DNA of 52,802 nucleotides from Gammaproteobacteria bacterium (GTDB lineage Bacteria; Pseudomonadota; Gammaproteobacteria; Pseudomonadales; Pseudohongiellaceae): positions 1-52,802 of the forward strand of contig JAQWQD010000016.1 in assembly GCA_029244985.1 (NCBI GenBank), read 5' to 3'. Each line of letters opens with the position of its first letter. Position 1 is the first letter of the stretch. The notes below the pieces were generated by a model. That model was not told the origin of the DNA, ran no database searches, and was given only the letters and a program-made list of their open reading frames with translations. A program made the position numbers and the translations under genes. Positions 35,615 through 44,727 of the stretch are shown one piece after another.

Positions 35615-36307
35615 ATGACTTACGTTTTCCCTCCTGCTCCGATTCCGTCAGTGCCGATCAAAGGATCCCGTCAATTGTTTGCAGTAAATCGAATTTATTG
35701 CGTAGGTCAAAATTACGGTGACCACGTTCGGGAAATGGGAGGGGACCCGAAAGCAAGCCCACCAGTGTTCTTCAGTAAGCCAGCGAACAGTATTGTTACT
35801 GAAAATCAAAATGTAAATTATGCGCTGGCTACCGATAATTTGCATTATGAAGTCGAGCTTGTTGTTGCTTTAGGCACAGGAGGTTCGAACATTGCATTTG
35901 AAGATGCAATGGCGTGTGTTTATGGCTATGCAGTCGGGATTGATTTTACGCGGCGCGATCTACAGAATGCAGCTAAACAAGGCGGAAAGCCTTGGGACAT
36001 TGCAAAAGGGTTTGATAAATCAGCACCAATTTCAGCAATAACTCCCTGTGGGGTCGAAAAGCAGCTCGGTAATGCTCGCATCACACTGTCTCTCAATGGT
36101 GAAACTAAGCAAGATTCAAGTCTTAATGAAATGATTTGGTCGGTGGCTGAGATCATTGCTGAGCTATCTAGATTCTTTGAGCTAAAACCTGGCGATTTAC
36201 TATTTACCGGGACTCCTTCCGGTGTTTCTGGTGTTAAAGTCGGAGATTATATCGAGGCAGAAATTGCTGGTGTTGGCGAAATCGCATTTTCTATGGTTGA
36301 AAAGTAG
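35615..36307 (+). CDS. Fumarylacetoacetate hydrolase family protein (fumarylpyruvate hydrolase-like)
   Basis: ATG at 35615 follows AAGGAA, giving 230 residues. The FAH fold is clear: RIYCVGQNYGDHVREMGG (about 24-41), PPVFFSKPANSIV and the metal-binding HYEVELVVALG. Asp in GYAVGIDFTRRDLQ and KGFDKSAPI follow. The length and the RRDLQ-A-KGxPWDIAKGFD block are those of NagK-type fumarylpyruvate hydrolases, which cut a carbon-carbon bond in gentisate breakdown, though many FAH proteins are annotated only by family. It is followed after three bases by an SLC13 permease gene, suggesting carboxylate metabolism linked to transport. Confidence 0.9.
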   Translation: MTYVFPPAPIPSVPIKGSRQLFAVNRIYCVGQNYGDHVREMGGDPKASPPVFFSKPANSIVTENQNVNYALATDNLHYEVELVVALGTGGSNIAFEDAMACVYGYAVGIDFTRRDLQNAAKQGGKPWDIAKGFDKSAPISAITPCGVEKQLGNARITLSLNGETKQDSSLNEMIWSVAEIIAELSRFFELKPGDLLFTGTPSGVSGVKVGDYIEAEIAGVGEIAFSMVEK

Positions 36308-36310
36308 CCC

Positions 36311-38092
36311 TTGAATTTTGACCAAACTATTCTCTCGCTTATTTTACTGGCATTGTTGGTATTGCTGGTGTGGGGTCGTTGGCGATATGACATAGTTGCC
36401 TTGGGAGCGTTGTTTACGGCGAGTCTGTTCGGGCTAGTGCCGCAGGCTGAACTTTTTTCTGGCTTCGGTAATCCTGCGACGATCACTGTGGTACTGGTAC
36501 TTATAGTAAGCTTCGGACTGACCAAATCCGGAGCAGTGGAATTTGTTACGGATTTCATTGAGCCAGTGGCTGAAAATCCCTTTCTTCATATTTCAGCGTT
36601 AACCTTTCTTGCAGCTTTTCTTTCGATGTTTATGAATAACGTTGGAGCCCTGGCACTATTGATGCCGATAGCTATCCAGTCAACAAAAAAAGCGGGCCGA
36701 TCTCCAGCAACCGTGCTCATGCCTCTCTCATTTGGTTCGATCTTAGGTGGGCTAGTCACAATGATTGGTACACCCCCAAATATATTGATTGCTAACTATC
36801 GCCAACAGGTCACTGGTGAAGCCTTTTCGATGTTTGACTTTGCTCCAGTAGGCGGAGGTATTGCCCTCTGTGGAATTGCATTCATGCTGTTATTAGGCTG
36901 GAGATTGGTAAAAGTACGATTGCAATCTGCCGGGCTAGAACTTTTTAAAGTTGAAGAGTACCTATTCGAGCTAAAGGTTACGAATGAGTCTGATCTACTA
37001 GGCCAAACTGTCAAACAGTTCAAGCAGACACTGGAGTCCAATAAGATGGACTTGCTATCCATCATTCACAAAGGAGACCGTTTTCAGAATGTTTATCATT
37101 ATCGAGGGCATGAGCTTGCCAATAATGATCTGCTGATGTTGCAGGGCTCTCATGCCGACATGGATGATTTCGCAACCACGCATAAATTGGAAATGGTTTC
37201 TGCAGAGAATGCACGTAATGAAATTTTGCATTCAGAAGATTCGCAAATTATGGAAATCGTCGTTACCCCACAATCAACACTCGTAGGGCGTACTCCACCA
37301 GAGATTCGGTTTAATCGCCGTTATGGGGTCAACCTTCTCGCTGCCTCAAGGTCTGGGTCGCCCCATCAAGGTAGGCTCAGGGAATTTAAGTTTGAAACGG
37401 GAGATGTACTACTTCTGCATGGAGATGTCGATGAGCTTCACGAAGGAATCAGCAAGATGGATTGTTATCCATTGGCGCAACGTCATCTAGATATAAAGCG
37501 CCCCGCTAAGGCCACTTTGGCCTTGGGGATATTTATCTTAGCCATTAGTATGGCGGCATCTGGATTGGTTTCTATTCAATTGGCACTCGGCCTTGCTACA
37601 GTAGCTATGGCGTTACTTAACATCGTGCCGGTTAGAGAATTTTATAACGGGGTCGATTGGTCCGTGGTTATTTTGTTAGGTGCAATGATCCCAGTTGGTG
37701 CTGCCTTGGAGGCTACCGGCACTGCAACTTTACTTGTAGATGGTCTGCTTTCGATTGCGAGTGGTATATCACCCGTAGTAATTATTGCATTCATACTGAT
37801 TATTACTATGACTGTATCTGATGTTCTAAACAATGCTGCGACCGCAATTCTCATGGCACCGATAGCATTTAATATAGCAGGATCATTAGAACTGAACCCG
37901 GACGCATTTTTAATGGCAGTCGCTGTTGGCGCGTCCTGCGCGTTTCTGACACCAATAGGCCATCAGAATAACGCCCTAATAATGGGGCCTGGAGGTTATA
38001 AATTTAGCGACTATTGGCGCGTGGGCTTGCCGTTGGAAATAGTTATTGTTTTGGTCGCGGTGCCACTTTTACTTGTTTGTTGGCCAATATAA
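36311..38092 (+). CDS. SLC13/DASS-type permease with two RCK_C domains
   Basis: A 593-residue membrane protein. N- and C-terminal halves each hold about five or six hydrophobic helices with transporter signatures (FMNNVGALALLMPIA, GTPPNILIANYR, DVLNNAATAILMAPIA, TPIGHQNNALIMGPGGY). Between them are two cytosolic RCK_C/TrkA_C-type regulatory domains (about 215-300 and 310-390). This architecture is common in bacterial divalent-anion or carboxylate transporters. The start is TTG at 36311, three bases after the FAH stop, implying translational coupling. Confidence 0.92.
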   Translation: MNFDQTILSLILLALLVLLVWGRWRYDIVALGALFTASLFGLVPQAELFSGFGNPATITVVLVLIVSFGLTKSGAVEFVTDFIEPVAENPFLHISALTFLAAFLSMFMNNVGALALLMPIAIQSTKKAGRSPATVLMPLSFGSILGGLVTMIGTPPNILIANYRQQVTGEAFSMFDFAPVGGGIALCGIAFMLLLGWRLVKVRLQSAGLELFKVEEYLFELKVTNESDLLGQTVKQFKQTLESNKMDLLSIIHKGDRFQNVYHYRGHELANNDLLMLQGSHADMDDFATTHKLEMVSAENARNEILHSEDSQIMEIVVTPQSTLVGRTPPEIRFNRRYGVNLLAASRSGSPHQGRLREFKFETGDVLLLHGDVDELHEGISKMDCYPLAQRHLDIKRPAKATLALGIFILAISMAASGLVSIQLALGLATVAMALLNIVPVREFYNGVDWSVVILLGAMIPVGAALEATGTATLLVDGLLSIASGISPVVIIAFILIITMTVSDVLNNAATAILMAPIAFNIAGSLELNPDAFLMAVAVGASCAFLTPIGHQNNALIMGPGGYKFSDYWRVGLPLEIVIVLVAVPLLLVCWPI

Positions 38093-38122
38093 CTTAATTC
38101 TTCTTTCTTCATTGTGGGTCCA

Positions 38123-38356
38123 CTACTTTAGATTATCAGTCTGCTCTTCCAGCTCTTCGAACTCAAATTCGAGGTCGATGCGCCTACAGTCTAGTCGCTC
38201 CTCTATGCGACGTCGAAGTTCTGTTAATTGAGTTTTTGGTTTTGGAGCGGTTCTACTAACTTCCTCTTCCCTCTCTACTTCCTCCGGCAGAATCGCTATA
38301 GGATCAAGGAACTCCTTTGTTATTTCTGGCGAAACATCCCATTTTTGCTCTTTCAT
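38123..38356 (-). CDS. Small charged protein, possibly PA3496-like
   Basis: A 77-residue acidic protein whose ATG is preceded by a good ribosome site (GAGAGG, four to five bases away). Its C-terminal half, LTELRRRIEERLDCRRIDLEFEFEELEEQ, is a predicted helix resembling the TRRRIE-type motif of small pseudomonad proteins of the PA3496 group, with unclear envelope-linked function. No signal peptide. It is convergent with the SLC13 gene. The family link is tentative, but the ribosome site and helix pattern support a real gene. Confidence 0.6.
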   Translation of the reverse strand: MKEQKWDVSPEITKEFLDPIAILPEEVEREEEVSRTAPKPKTQLTELRRRIEERLDCRRIDLEFEFEELEEQTDNLK

Positions 38357-38622
38357 GGCACCTCTCTTAGCTGTCTCTACAGATCCTCAACTTGCTAGAC
38401 CCACTGGAGCTCGAGTATTTCCATTTAGTCTATGCTTATTTCCTATATCGTTAAGAGGGGGAACATTCTTCAGTAAAATTTTTAAGATAAATTTCATAGG
38501 CAAGCGATGCATTACGACGAATGTTGTAAGTGGTGTATGTGAAACTATACTGAAGGAAGGGGCTTATAAGTGCCGGAGAATTGACCCTTAGAAAGCTTTT
38601 GAGACACTAAGAGCAGGCAGCC

Positions 38623-40356
38623 CTAGGCAAGTCCTAATTTTTCAATGGTTAGTCGACGTAATTCTTTCTTAGCGATTTTTCCTGAAGCAATGCGTGGCAA
38701 TTGATCGTATTGAAAATAGAATTTTTCAGGAACTTTAAATGTGGCAATTTTTTCTTTTAGAAATCCACGAAGCTCTTCGGGAGTTAGTTTGGAATCATGT
38801 TTGATCATAATGGTCGCCACAGGAGCTTCTCCAAGTCGCTCATCGGGAATACCGTAGACTGAGACTTCATTTACAGATGGATGTTCTGCTATGGCATATT
38901 CCACTTCAGCACAACCAATATTTTCACCACCTCTTATGACAATATCTTTTGCTCGATCCAAGATGACTAGAAATCCTAGATCATCTAGTAAGCCAATATC
39001 TCCAGTATAAAACCAACCATCCTTAATAACTTCGGCTGTTGCCTCAGGCATATTCCAGTAGCCTTTCATTATAGTTGGCCCCTTAAAACAAATTTCGCCA
39101 ACTTCATTGGGTCCGAGTTCATTGCCGGCATCATCAGAGATTTTAATCGCAGAAACTGGAGGAGTGGGCCGCCCCGTGCTGTGAGGTTTAGCTTCGTAAA
39201 ATTTACCAGAGATGATGGCTCCAATGGCATTGGTTTCTGTGAGCCCATAGCCAAGACCAGGAATTGCCTCTTCAGGAAATTTTTCCATAATCATTTTTAG
39301 ATGTTCTGGTGGTCGTGGTGCGCCACCACTTTGTACCCCACGCAAACTGCTTAAATCAGTATCATTGAATCTTTGAGATTGCATAACTTCCCAGGCCATA
39401 GTTGGTACGCCATGCAAAATTGAAATTCTTTCTTTTTCTATTAAAGCTAACGCTTCGTCTGCATCCCATTTATACATCATTACAAACTTGCGCACATACA
39501 CAAAACTTGCCAAGAACTGAGCATGACTTCCGGTAACATGAAACAGAGGCACATTGACTAATAAGGCGGGTTGATATTGGGGGGATTCTTCGACTAACTC
39601 TGGTCGTAAAATTTCATTGATTTCTTTAACGAATCGCCAAGTATAAAGTGCATTGATAATACCACGATGAGTCGAAAGTACCCCTTTCGGTACCCCGGTG
39701 GAACCAGAGGTATACATAATAGATGCGTCATCTTCAGGAACAACATTCAGCGCTGTGATTTCCTCTTGAGAGAGAGGCTCCAGATCTTCGAGCAGGGAAT
39801 AGAATTCGGGATAGACCGATTCTTGTTCAGGTTTTATGAGAATGACATCAATTGCTAGCGAAGCAATATAGGGCTTAAGTTGTTCGAATCGTGCCTGATC
39901 TAGAATGGCTAACTTGCTGCCGCTATCTCTCAATCCATATTCAAGCTCCGTGCCTTTCCACCAGGAGTTCATAGGTACGATGATAGCCCCCAGAATTGAT
40001 ATAGCCATGTAGGCAAGGCACCACTCGGGTGAATTTCGAGCACAGATTGCTACTCTATCACCATGAGAAATATCATAATTCTCTTTGAGGGCTCGCGCAA
40101 AGCGCTGAGCCATATTGAGAGTCTCGGCAAAGCTATAGCGCTCGTCCTGATAAACTAGAAAAGTTTCATCGGCTTCTTTTAACCCTAGCTCATAAAGTTT
40201 ACCGAGGTTATTCGGCGCTTTAGAAAAAACGTCATATTCCTGGCCGTTGATATTTTCTTTATGGATGGCGAGCTCAGCTTCAGGAGCTTTGTGGACATCA
40301 ACGATATCTTTCAGTTTTACCAAGTCCTGGCGAATTTCTTCTTCAGTCAACATCAA
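38623..40356 (-). CDS. Acyl-CoA ligase (ANL superfamily), fatty-acid type
   Basis: A 577-residue adenylate-forming enzyme. Motifs: MYTSGSTGVPKGVLSTH (P-loop, about 216-232), LGYGLTETNAIG, GWFYTGDIGLLDDLGFLVILDRAKDIVIRGGENIG, and the catalytic lysine in PRIASGKIAKKELRR. The opening segment (about 1-45) is extended compared with 4-coumarate ligase. It activates an acid to a CoA thioester in the cytosol. The quinone oxidoreductase gene ends four bases upstream of its start on the same strand, so they form an operon. Substrate not assignable. Confidence 0.9.
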   Translation of the reverse strand: MMLTEEEIRQDLVKLKDIVDVHKAPEAELAIHKENINGQEYDVFSKAPNNLGKLYELGLKEADETFLVYQDERYSFAETLNMAQRFARALKENYDISHGDRVAICARNSPEWCLAYMAISILGAIIVPMNSWWKGTELEYGLRDSGSKLAILDQARFEQLKPYIASLAIDVILIKPEQESVYPEFYSLLEDLEPLSQEEITALNVVPEDDASIMYTSGSTGVPKGVLSTHRGIINALYTWRFVKEINEILRPELVEESPQYQPALLVNVPLFHVTGSHAQFLASFVYVRKFVMMYKWDADEALALIEKERISILHGVPTMAWEVMQSQRFNDTDLSSLRGVQSGGAPRPPEHLKMIMEKFPEEAIPGLGYGLTETNAIGAIISGKFYEAKPHSTGRPTPPVSAIKISDDAGNELGPNEVGEICFKGPTIMKGYWNMPEATAEVIKDGWFYTGDIGLLDDLGFLVILDRAKDIVIRGGENIGCAEVEYAIAEHPSVNEVSVYGIPDERLGEAPVATIMIKHDSKLTPEELRGFLKEKIATFKVPEKFYFQYDQLPRIASGKIAKKELRRLTIEKLGLA

Positions 40357-40360
40357 AATT

Positions 40361-41344
40361 CTACTCAGATTTTATTTCTAAAGTGACTTTTCCCATTACC
40401 TTTCTTTCAGTAAAGACATTAAAAGCATCTATATAATTTTGGAGTGGAAAGGACTCGGTAATTAGCGGATTTAACTTACCCTGGTCGTACATGTCCAAAA
40501 GTTCTTGGAAATTCTTCTCGTATTCATCAGGTTCTTCTTTGCGGAACCGACCAAGAAATACACCTACCATTGAAGAACCTTTTAACAAAGCAAGATTTGC
40601 CTTGTATTCCGGAATTCTCCCACTAGTGAAGCCAATGACGAGCAGGCGACCATTCCAATTGATGCAGCGGCAACTTTGGTCGAATAGATCGCCTCCAACA
40701 GGATCATAAATAACATCTGCACCTTGACCGTCAGTCAGTATCTTAACTTTTTCTTTTAACTCCCCATCCCCATAATTAAGCAGTTTTTCGGGTTGTAACT
40801 GGTTAACAAAAGCTAGTTTTTCATCAGTACTGGCAGCGGCAATTACTTTGGCACCCATAAGCTTGCCTAATTCAACCGCAGTTAAACCGACACCGCCACT
40901 AGCACCAAGTACAAGCAGTGTTTCTCCTGGTGCTAGATTAGCTCGTTGTTTAAGTGCGTAATAGGAAGTCGTATAAACCATGGCGAAACTCGCAGCGGTT
41001 TTAAAATCCATGCTGTCAGGAATTTTTCTCAGGCTTTGAGCTTTGACAATAACCTCTTCGGCGAGGCCGCCGAGTCCTGGTGTGGCCATTACTCGATCAC
41101 CTACTTCAAACCCTGCCAGCTCTGGGCCAATGGATTTGATTATGCCTCCAACTTCTGAGCCTGGGGTGAATGGCATTGGCGGTTGAAATTGGTACTTCCC
41201 TTGGATCTGTAATCCATCAGGAAAATTAAGGGAGGCTGCATAAACTTCAACTACTACTTCATTTTCCATAGCAGTGGGGGCATCGATATCTTCGAGGGTG
41301 AGGTTTTCTGGAGGCCCGAAAGAGCCGCAGCGTACCGCTTTCAT
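40361..41344 (-). CDS. Zinc-free quinone oxidoreductase / MDR-family NADPH reductase
   Basis: A 327-residue medium-chain dehydrogenase/reductase. The nucleotide motif is LVLGASGGVGLTAVELGKLMGAKVIAAAS (about 144-172). The N-terminal domain reads like crotonase-type quinone reductases (PGSEVGGIIKSIGP, GDRVMATPGLGGLAEEV) and lacks zinc-binding cysteines. QGADVIYDPVGGDLFDQSCRCINWNGRLLVIGF is typical of the QOR group. It reduces quinones or alpha,beta-unsaturated carbonyls with NADPH. It is the first gene of a two-gene unit with the acyl-CoA ligase and divergent from the holD-like gene. Confidence 0.92.
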   Translation of the reverse strand: MKAVRCGSFGPPENLTLEDIDAPTAMENEVVVEVYAASLNFPDGLQIQGKYQFQPPMPFTPGSEVGGIIKSIGPELAGFEVGDRVMATPGLGGLAEEVIVKAQSLRKIPDSMDFKTAASFAMVYTTSYYALKQRANLAPGETLLVLGASGGVGLTAVELGKLMGAKVIAAASTDEKLAFVNQLQPEKLLNYGDGELKEKVKILTDGQGADVIYDPVGGDLFDQSCRCINWNGRLLVIGFTSGRIPEYKANLALLKGSSMVGVFLGRFRKEEPDEYEKNFQELLDMYDQGKLNPLITESFPLQNYIDAFNVFTERKVMGKVTLEIKSE

Positions 41345-41495
41345 AGGAAGTCCTTATTAGCAACGAAGGCGGATTCAATCATGAATAGTCCACAACTTCA
41401 ATTACTGAGTCTGCCTTTCATTAGAATTAGGATTTGTTGTTGCAGTTGGGCCAAACGAGTATATTTAGACCTTACTAATCATCGGTTAATTTTCC

Positions 41496-42296
41496 GTGAA
41501 TGAGCCAATAAGAAAAGCCTATTTGAGCGCGATGGGGATAGATATTTATTATCCACGAGCCAATCTACCTGGGGCGAAACTGTCACCTGCATATGAGTTT
41601 GAAAACGATGGCGATTTGCAGCCGGTGAAGATTCCTCAAATAAAGATTCCCGAGGTAGGAAGGCAGGTCTTACATAGCGAAAAATTAAAATCGCCTGTTC
41701 AAAAATTGGCCAAGTCTAAATTAAATACCAAAGATGAAGACAAGCTAACCGTCACTCTCGAAGAAACTTTGGTTATAAAAACAGATTCATCAATAGAAGA
41801 ATCCAGTGATTTGCGCTTTGCGTTGCGTTATTACAAAGTGAGTGAAACTATAGCCGTATTGGATGAGTACCCCTTGCAGCAATCGTCAAATGCAGCGCAG
41901 GAATCAGAGGTATTACTTAAGAATATTCTTGGGGCTTTGGGAGTTAATGTAGATGAGCTTCAATTAAATCCTGAAAGTTTTATTTGGCCGCTAGCAGAGG
42001 GTTTTACTTCCAATGCCGGGGACACTGTTGCGGCAAAACAAGCATTGCAAGGATTTCTTTTAAAGTGTGGGCAAAAAGATGGTTTTCAGAATTTATTAGT
42101 ATTTGCGGGCTTAATAGATGATCTATTAATAGGCCCTGAGAGTGAGAAAGACAGAAGAGACTTCAAAACCCAGAATTTTGATTGTTTTCTAACGCTGACC
42201 CATAGCCTCCATTCTATGCTCTCATTTCCACAGTTGAAGAAAGATGTCTGGCATCAATTGCAAGCTTTGCATTCTAGAATTCAAGAAAATAAGTAA
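41496..42296 (+). CDS. holD: Probable cryptic psi subunit of DNA polymerase III (HolD-like)
   Basis: A 266-residue soluble protein starting at GTG 41496, directly upstream of rimI (13 bases), the position of holD in enterobacteria and of the pseudomonad psi gene. The N-terminus AYLSAMGIDIYYPRANLPG matches the clamp-loader-binding stretch of psi (compare LQQLGITQWSLRRP in E. coli). LLKNILGALGVNVDELQLNPESF matches SDVLRALTVSPDQVLQLTPEKI. A long poorly conserved linker (about 40-110) explains the larger size, as in pseudomonads. Psi bridges chi and single-strand-binding protein to the tau/gamma complex. The call rests on synteny and short motifs, so it is probable rather than proven. Confidence 0.68.
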   Translation: MNEPIRKAYLSAMGIDIYYPRANLPGAKLSPAYEFENDGDLQPVKIPQIKIPEVGRQVLHSEKLKSPVQKLAKSKLNTKDEDKLTVTLEETLVIKTDSSIEESSDLRFALRYYKVSETIAVLDEYPLQQSSNAAQESEVLLKNILGALGVNVDELQLNPESFIWPLAEGFTSNAGDTVAAKQALQGFLLKCGQKDGFQNLLVFAGLIDDLLIGPESEKDRRDFKTQNFDCFLTLTHSLHSMLSFPQLKKDVWHQLQALHSRIQENK

Positions 42297-42309
42297 GCAT
42301 TAAAAGCTC

Positions 42310-42786
42310 ATGCTGTCTCAATCAAGTAATCAACTCAATTTTTTCGCTCGCAACATGCGTTACAGCGACCTAGACCTAGTTGTAAAGAATGAAGCGGCAG
42401 CCTATCAACATCCTTGGACTAAACGCATATTCATAGATTGCTTACGTTCTGGTTATCAATGTTGGGTTTTAGCAAATAAACAGAAAATAGTTGCCCATGG
42501 AGTTATGTCAGTTGCTATCGGCGAGTGCCATTTATTAACGCTCTGCGTTCATCCAGATTTTCAACGCCAGGGATATGGTCGAAAAATATTTGACTTATTG
42601 CTGGGTCAGGCCTACAAATTCGACGCGGTAGAGTGTTTTCTGGAGGTAAGAATGGGGAATGACTCAGCTATTGCCCTATACAGATCCATGGGATTTGCAG
42701 TAATCGGAGAGCGGAAGAACTATTATCCAGGTAAAGAAGGTCGAGAAGACGCGCTCATCATGTCTAGAGCTTTGCCGTTACCTTAG
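42310..42786 (+). CDS. rimI: Ribosomal protein alanine N-acetyltransferase RimI
   Basis: A 158-residue GNAT acetyltransferase. The acetyl-CoA loop is HPDFQRQGYGRKIFDLLL (about 84-101), preceded by CHLLTLCV. The C-terminal LEVRMGNDSAIALYRSMGFAVIGERKNYYPGKEGREDALIMSR is the RimI signature, including the Glu and Tyr used in catalysis. It acetylates the N-terminal Ala of ribosomal protein S18. It follows the holD-like gene closely and is convergent with a small membrane protein gene seven bases away. Confidence 0.93.
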   Translation: MLSQSSNQLNFFARNMRYSDLDLVVKNEAAAYQHPWTKRIFIDCLRSGYQCWVLANKQKIVAHGVMSVAIGECHLLTLCVHPDFQRQGYGRKIFDLLLGQAYKFDAVECFLEVRMGNDSAIALYRSMGFAVIGERKNYYPGKEGREDALIMSRALPLP

Positions 42787-42792
42787 GAGTCT

Positions 42793-43044
42793 TCACTCTT
42801 CGGATGATTCGGTCTGAGTTGCCTTGTAATAGGCGCGCTTGAGCAGTTTTAAAGCTACGATTAGCATAAATGCACCGAGCATTATGGCTCCAAGCATAAT
42901 AATCGTAGCCATAAAAATGCGAAACAACTCCTCCAAAGAAATGTTTTGCCATATTGACAATCCCCAAAGGCACAACACAGCAATTGTTATTCCTGCCAAA
43001 ATAGCTGCGGTCTTCTTACGAACGTTTAGTAGAGAAAAGATCAC
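42793..43044 (-). CDS. Small two-helix membrane protein
   Basis: An 83-residue protein with two hydrophobic helices (about 12-31 and 42-68) and a charged tail. The family is not recognised. Its start overlaps the end of the zinc-ribbon gene by 29 bases on the same strand, suggesting cotranscription. Small membrane proteins at this spot next to rimI occur in other gammaproteobacteria, as far as I recall. It is real by hydrophobic pattern and position, but function is unknown. Confidence 0.6.
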   Translation of the reverse strand: MIFSLLNVRKKTAAILAGITIAVLCLWGLSIWQNISLEELFRIFMATIIMLGAIMLGAFMLIVALKLLKRAYYKATQTESSEE

Positions 43045-43480
43045 AATCTGGCCTGTTGTTTAAGTTACTGAAGCTAGCTTTGCAGTGCGGAAATTCGCTA
43101 CATCCCCAGAATGTGCCGTTTTCCCCATTTCGCTTTACTAACAAATTTCCGCAGTTCGGGCAACGATATGCTATTTCTGGGGTTCCGTCATTATCAGCCA
43201 AAGTTACCTTGCAACCCTTTGAGTAACCATTGCAAAACCAATAGCTTTCCTTACTTTTAACCGCTTTAACCAGCCTGCGAGTACAAATGGGGCAGCGGAA
43301 TTGCTCATCGATATCTGTTGTAGGCTTGCCACCAACATCATTGAGTGTATTGGTGCAATCCGGAAATCCTGTGCAGCCCCAGAAGGGCCCCATCTTACCT
43401 TTTATCCGCCTCAAGGGCTTCTTGCACTTTGAGCAATGATGCGTTCGCTCTGGCAAGGCAGTTTCATCAGAAACTTTCAT
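43016..43480 (-). CDS. Triple topoisomerase-type C4 zinc ribbon protein
   Basis: A 154-residue protein made of three zf-C4_Topoisom zinc ribbons: CSKCKKPL to CTGFPDC, CPICTRRL to CNGYSKGC, and CPNCGNLL to CSEFPHC. This is the C-terminal DNA-binding module of topoisomerase I standing alone, without the catalytic toprim part. It probably binds single-stranded DNA or RNA. It shares the minus strand with the small membrane protein gene it overlaps. A start ATG at 43480 gives nine residues before the first ribbon. Confidence 0.92.
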   Translation of the reverse strand: MKVSDETALPERTHHCSKCKKPLRRIKGKMGPFWGCTGFPDCTNTLNDVGGKPTTDIDEQFRCPICTRRLVKAVKSKESYWFCNGYSKGCKVTLADNDGTPEIAYRCPNCGNLLVKRNGENGTFWGCSEFPHCKASFSNLNNRPDCDLFSTKRS

Positions 43481-43893
43481 GGGAATCCTTCAATCGGGCT
43501 AAACATAGTTGGCATTTTCTTTAGTTTCTAAACTTGGCCAAGGACGTTGTCAACAGCAACTGAGCCTAGATAGTAATTTAATTGTATGAACTGATTGATA
43601 TTTCGCCAGGATTTGGGCTGAACGACCTGTTTCAGTTTCTTAGGGAGAGAGGGGTTCGCTGAAGCGAAAGGGGGCCTTAGGATCAATCATAGGTCTCTCT
43701 TCATTTGAATTAGGGCAATTATGCTCTCCATGTGAGAGTGATGAGGCCATTATTTTAAGATGGTTCTTTAGAAAAATGGCTGTGCATATTTGCAATATTG
43801 AATCGTTAGAATGACATGACGTAAACAGTTTTATATATAGAGAATGTGAAAAGAATTGTTAAGTCGCGCCAGTAGCGCGCGGAAGATTCTGGA
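43481..43893. other. Gene-free stretch of 413 bases
   Basis: No credible coding frame, tRNA or clear terminator is seen. A perfect short inverted repeat TTCGCT-GA-AGCGAA (43655-43668) sits in a G-rich patch, and a small CTCTC/GAGAG hairpin follows near 43735. The stretch should contain the promoter of the zinc-ribbon operon and the end of the lysozyme-like gene transcript. Confidence 0.45.
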
Positions 43894-44727
43894 TTAGGGT
43901 GGTGGTAAGTAGGATTCAACGCGCTTATGCCAGCCGGCGTGCCAGCGCTGTTCATTCCTCTCAATTGGTGCATTGGCCACGCGCCTACTTAACATAAGCT
44001 TTGCTGTTTGCACAAAACTGTAAAGAGTTGTTGGTTTGCTCTCCATTTCCTCTATTACTTGTTGTAATCCCCAGCCCTGATTTTCATAACGTTCACTTGG
44101 AGTAAGACCAGTCCCTTTGAAGTGAACATAATCGATAAGTGCGTAGGAGCCATAAGGTGGATGGCTCTGGGCAAGAGTAGATAATTTTTCCCTAATTGTA
44201 GCTTGTTGATTCAATGGAAACGTAGCAACAATATCATCTAAAGAGTGGCTAAGTCGGTTTACTATAAAATTAATCTGCTCAGGTTTAGTATTCGCAAGAA
44301 AATTTCGTAGCTCGATGGTTTCTGCACTATCGAAGTTAGAATAGAATTGATCTCGCGATTTCCAAGGGGCATCTATTTCGGAAACTTCTAAGGTTTCTAA
44401 ATTGCTGTTTATCCAAGAAGGAAGTTTTATATTATCGGCTTGAAAAGAGGCTAGTAATGAGGGGAATGTCTCTTCGAAAGGAGAATCCTCACCTTTGGGG
44501 AACCAAATAAAATGCCCAATTCCTAACGACGGAAAATCTTCTCCTTTGTTCCAACTAGTAAGACAATCAAATTCTGCAGCACATTCATTCGCAAAGATGC
44601 GCTCGCCCAACCAGATGAAATCGGCTTCACTTAATGCGAAGATCTGGCTATGAGCCACATTCAGAGTTGCAAATTGACCCAGAAATATCCCTAAAAACCA
44701 GTTGAATCTACTCGAGCTCGTTAGCAT
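43894..44727 (-). CDS. Exported protein of unknown function with lysozyme-like N-terminal motif
   Basis: A 277-residue protein with a signal peptide (to LNVAHSQ). The segment ERIFANECAAEFDCLTSWNKGEDFPSLGIGHFIWFPKG (about 42-79) recurs in a secreted bacterial family I recognise only as conserved. Its E...C...WN.GE...GIGH layout recalls lysozyme-like glycosidases, where Glu precedes a G-x-GH strand. The C-terminal part is helical with Trp and Arg (ENQGWGLQQVIEEM, RRVANAPIERNEQRWHAGWHKRVESY). The two cysteines in the motif could pair. A peptidoglycan-related role is a guess. It is monocistronic. Confidence 0.7.
   Translation of the reverse strand: MLTSSSRFNWFLGIFLGQFATLNVAHSQIFALSEADFIWLGERIFANECAAEFDCLTSWNKGEDFPSLGIGHFIWFPKGEDSPFEETFPSLLASFQADNIKLPSWINSNLETLEVSEIDAPWKSRDQFYSNFDSAETIELRNFLANTKPEQINFIVNRLSHSLDDIVATFPLNQQATIREKLSTLAQSHPPYGSYALIDYVHFKGTGLTPSERYENQGWGLQQVIEEMESKPTTLYSFVQTAKLMLSRRVANAPIERNEQRWHAGWHKRVESYLPPP

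Noticed and set aside
38355..38591. Plus-strand open frame of 78 codons
   Set aside because: It starts at the start codon of the opposite small gene, lacks a ribosome site and shows no protein-like pattern.
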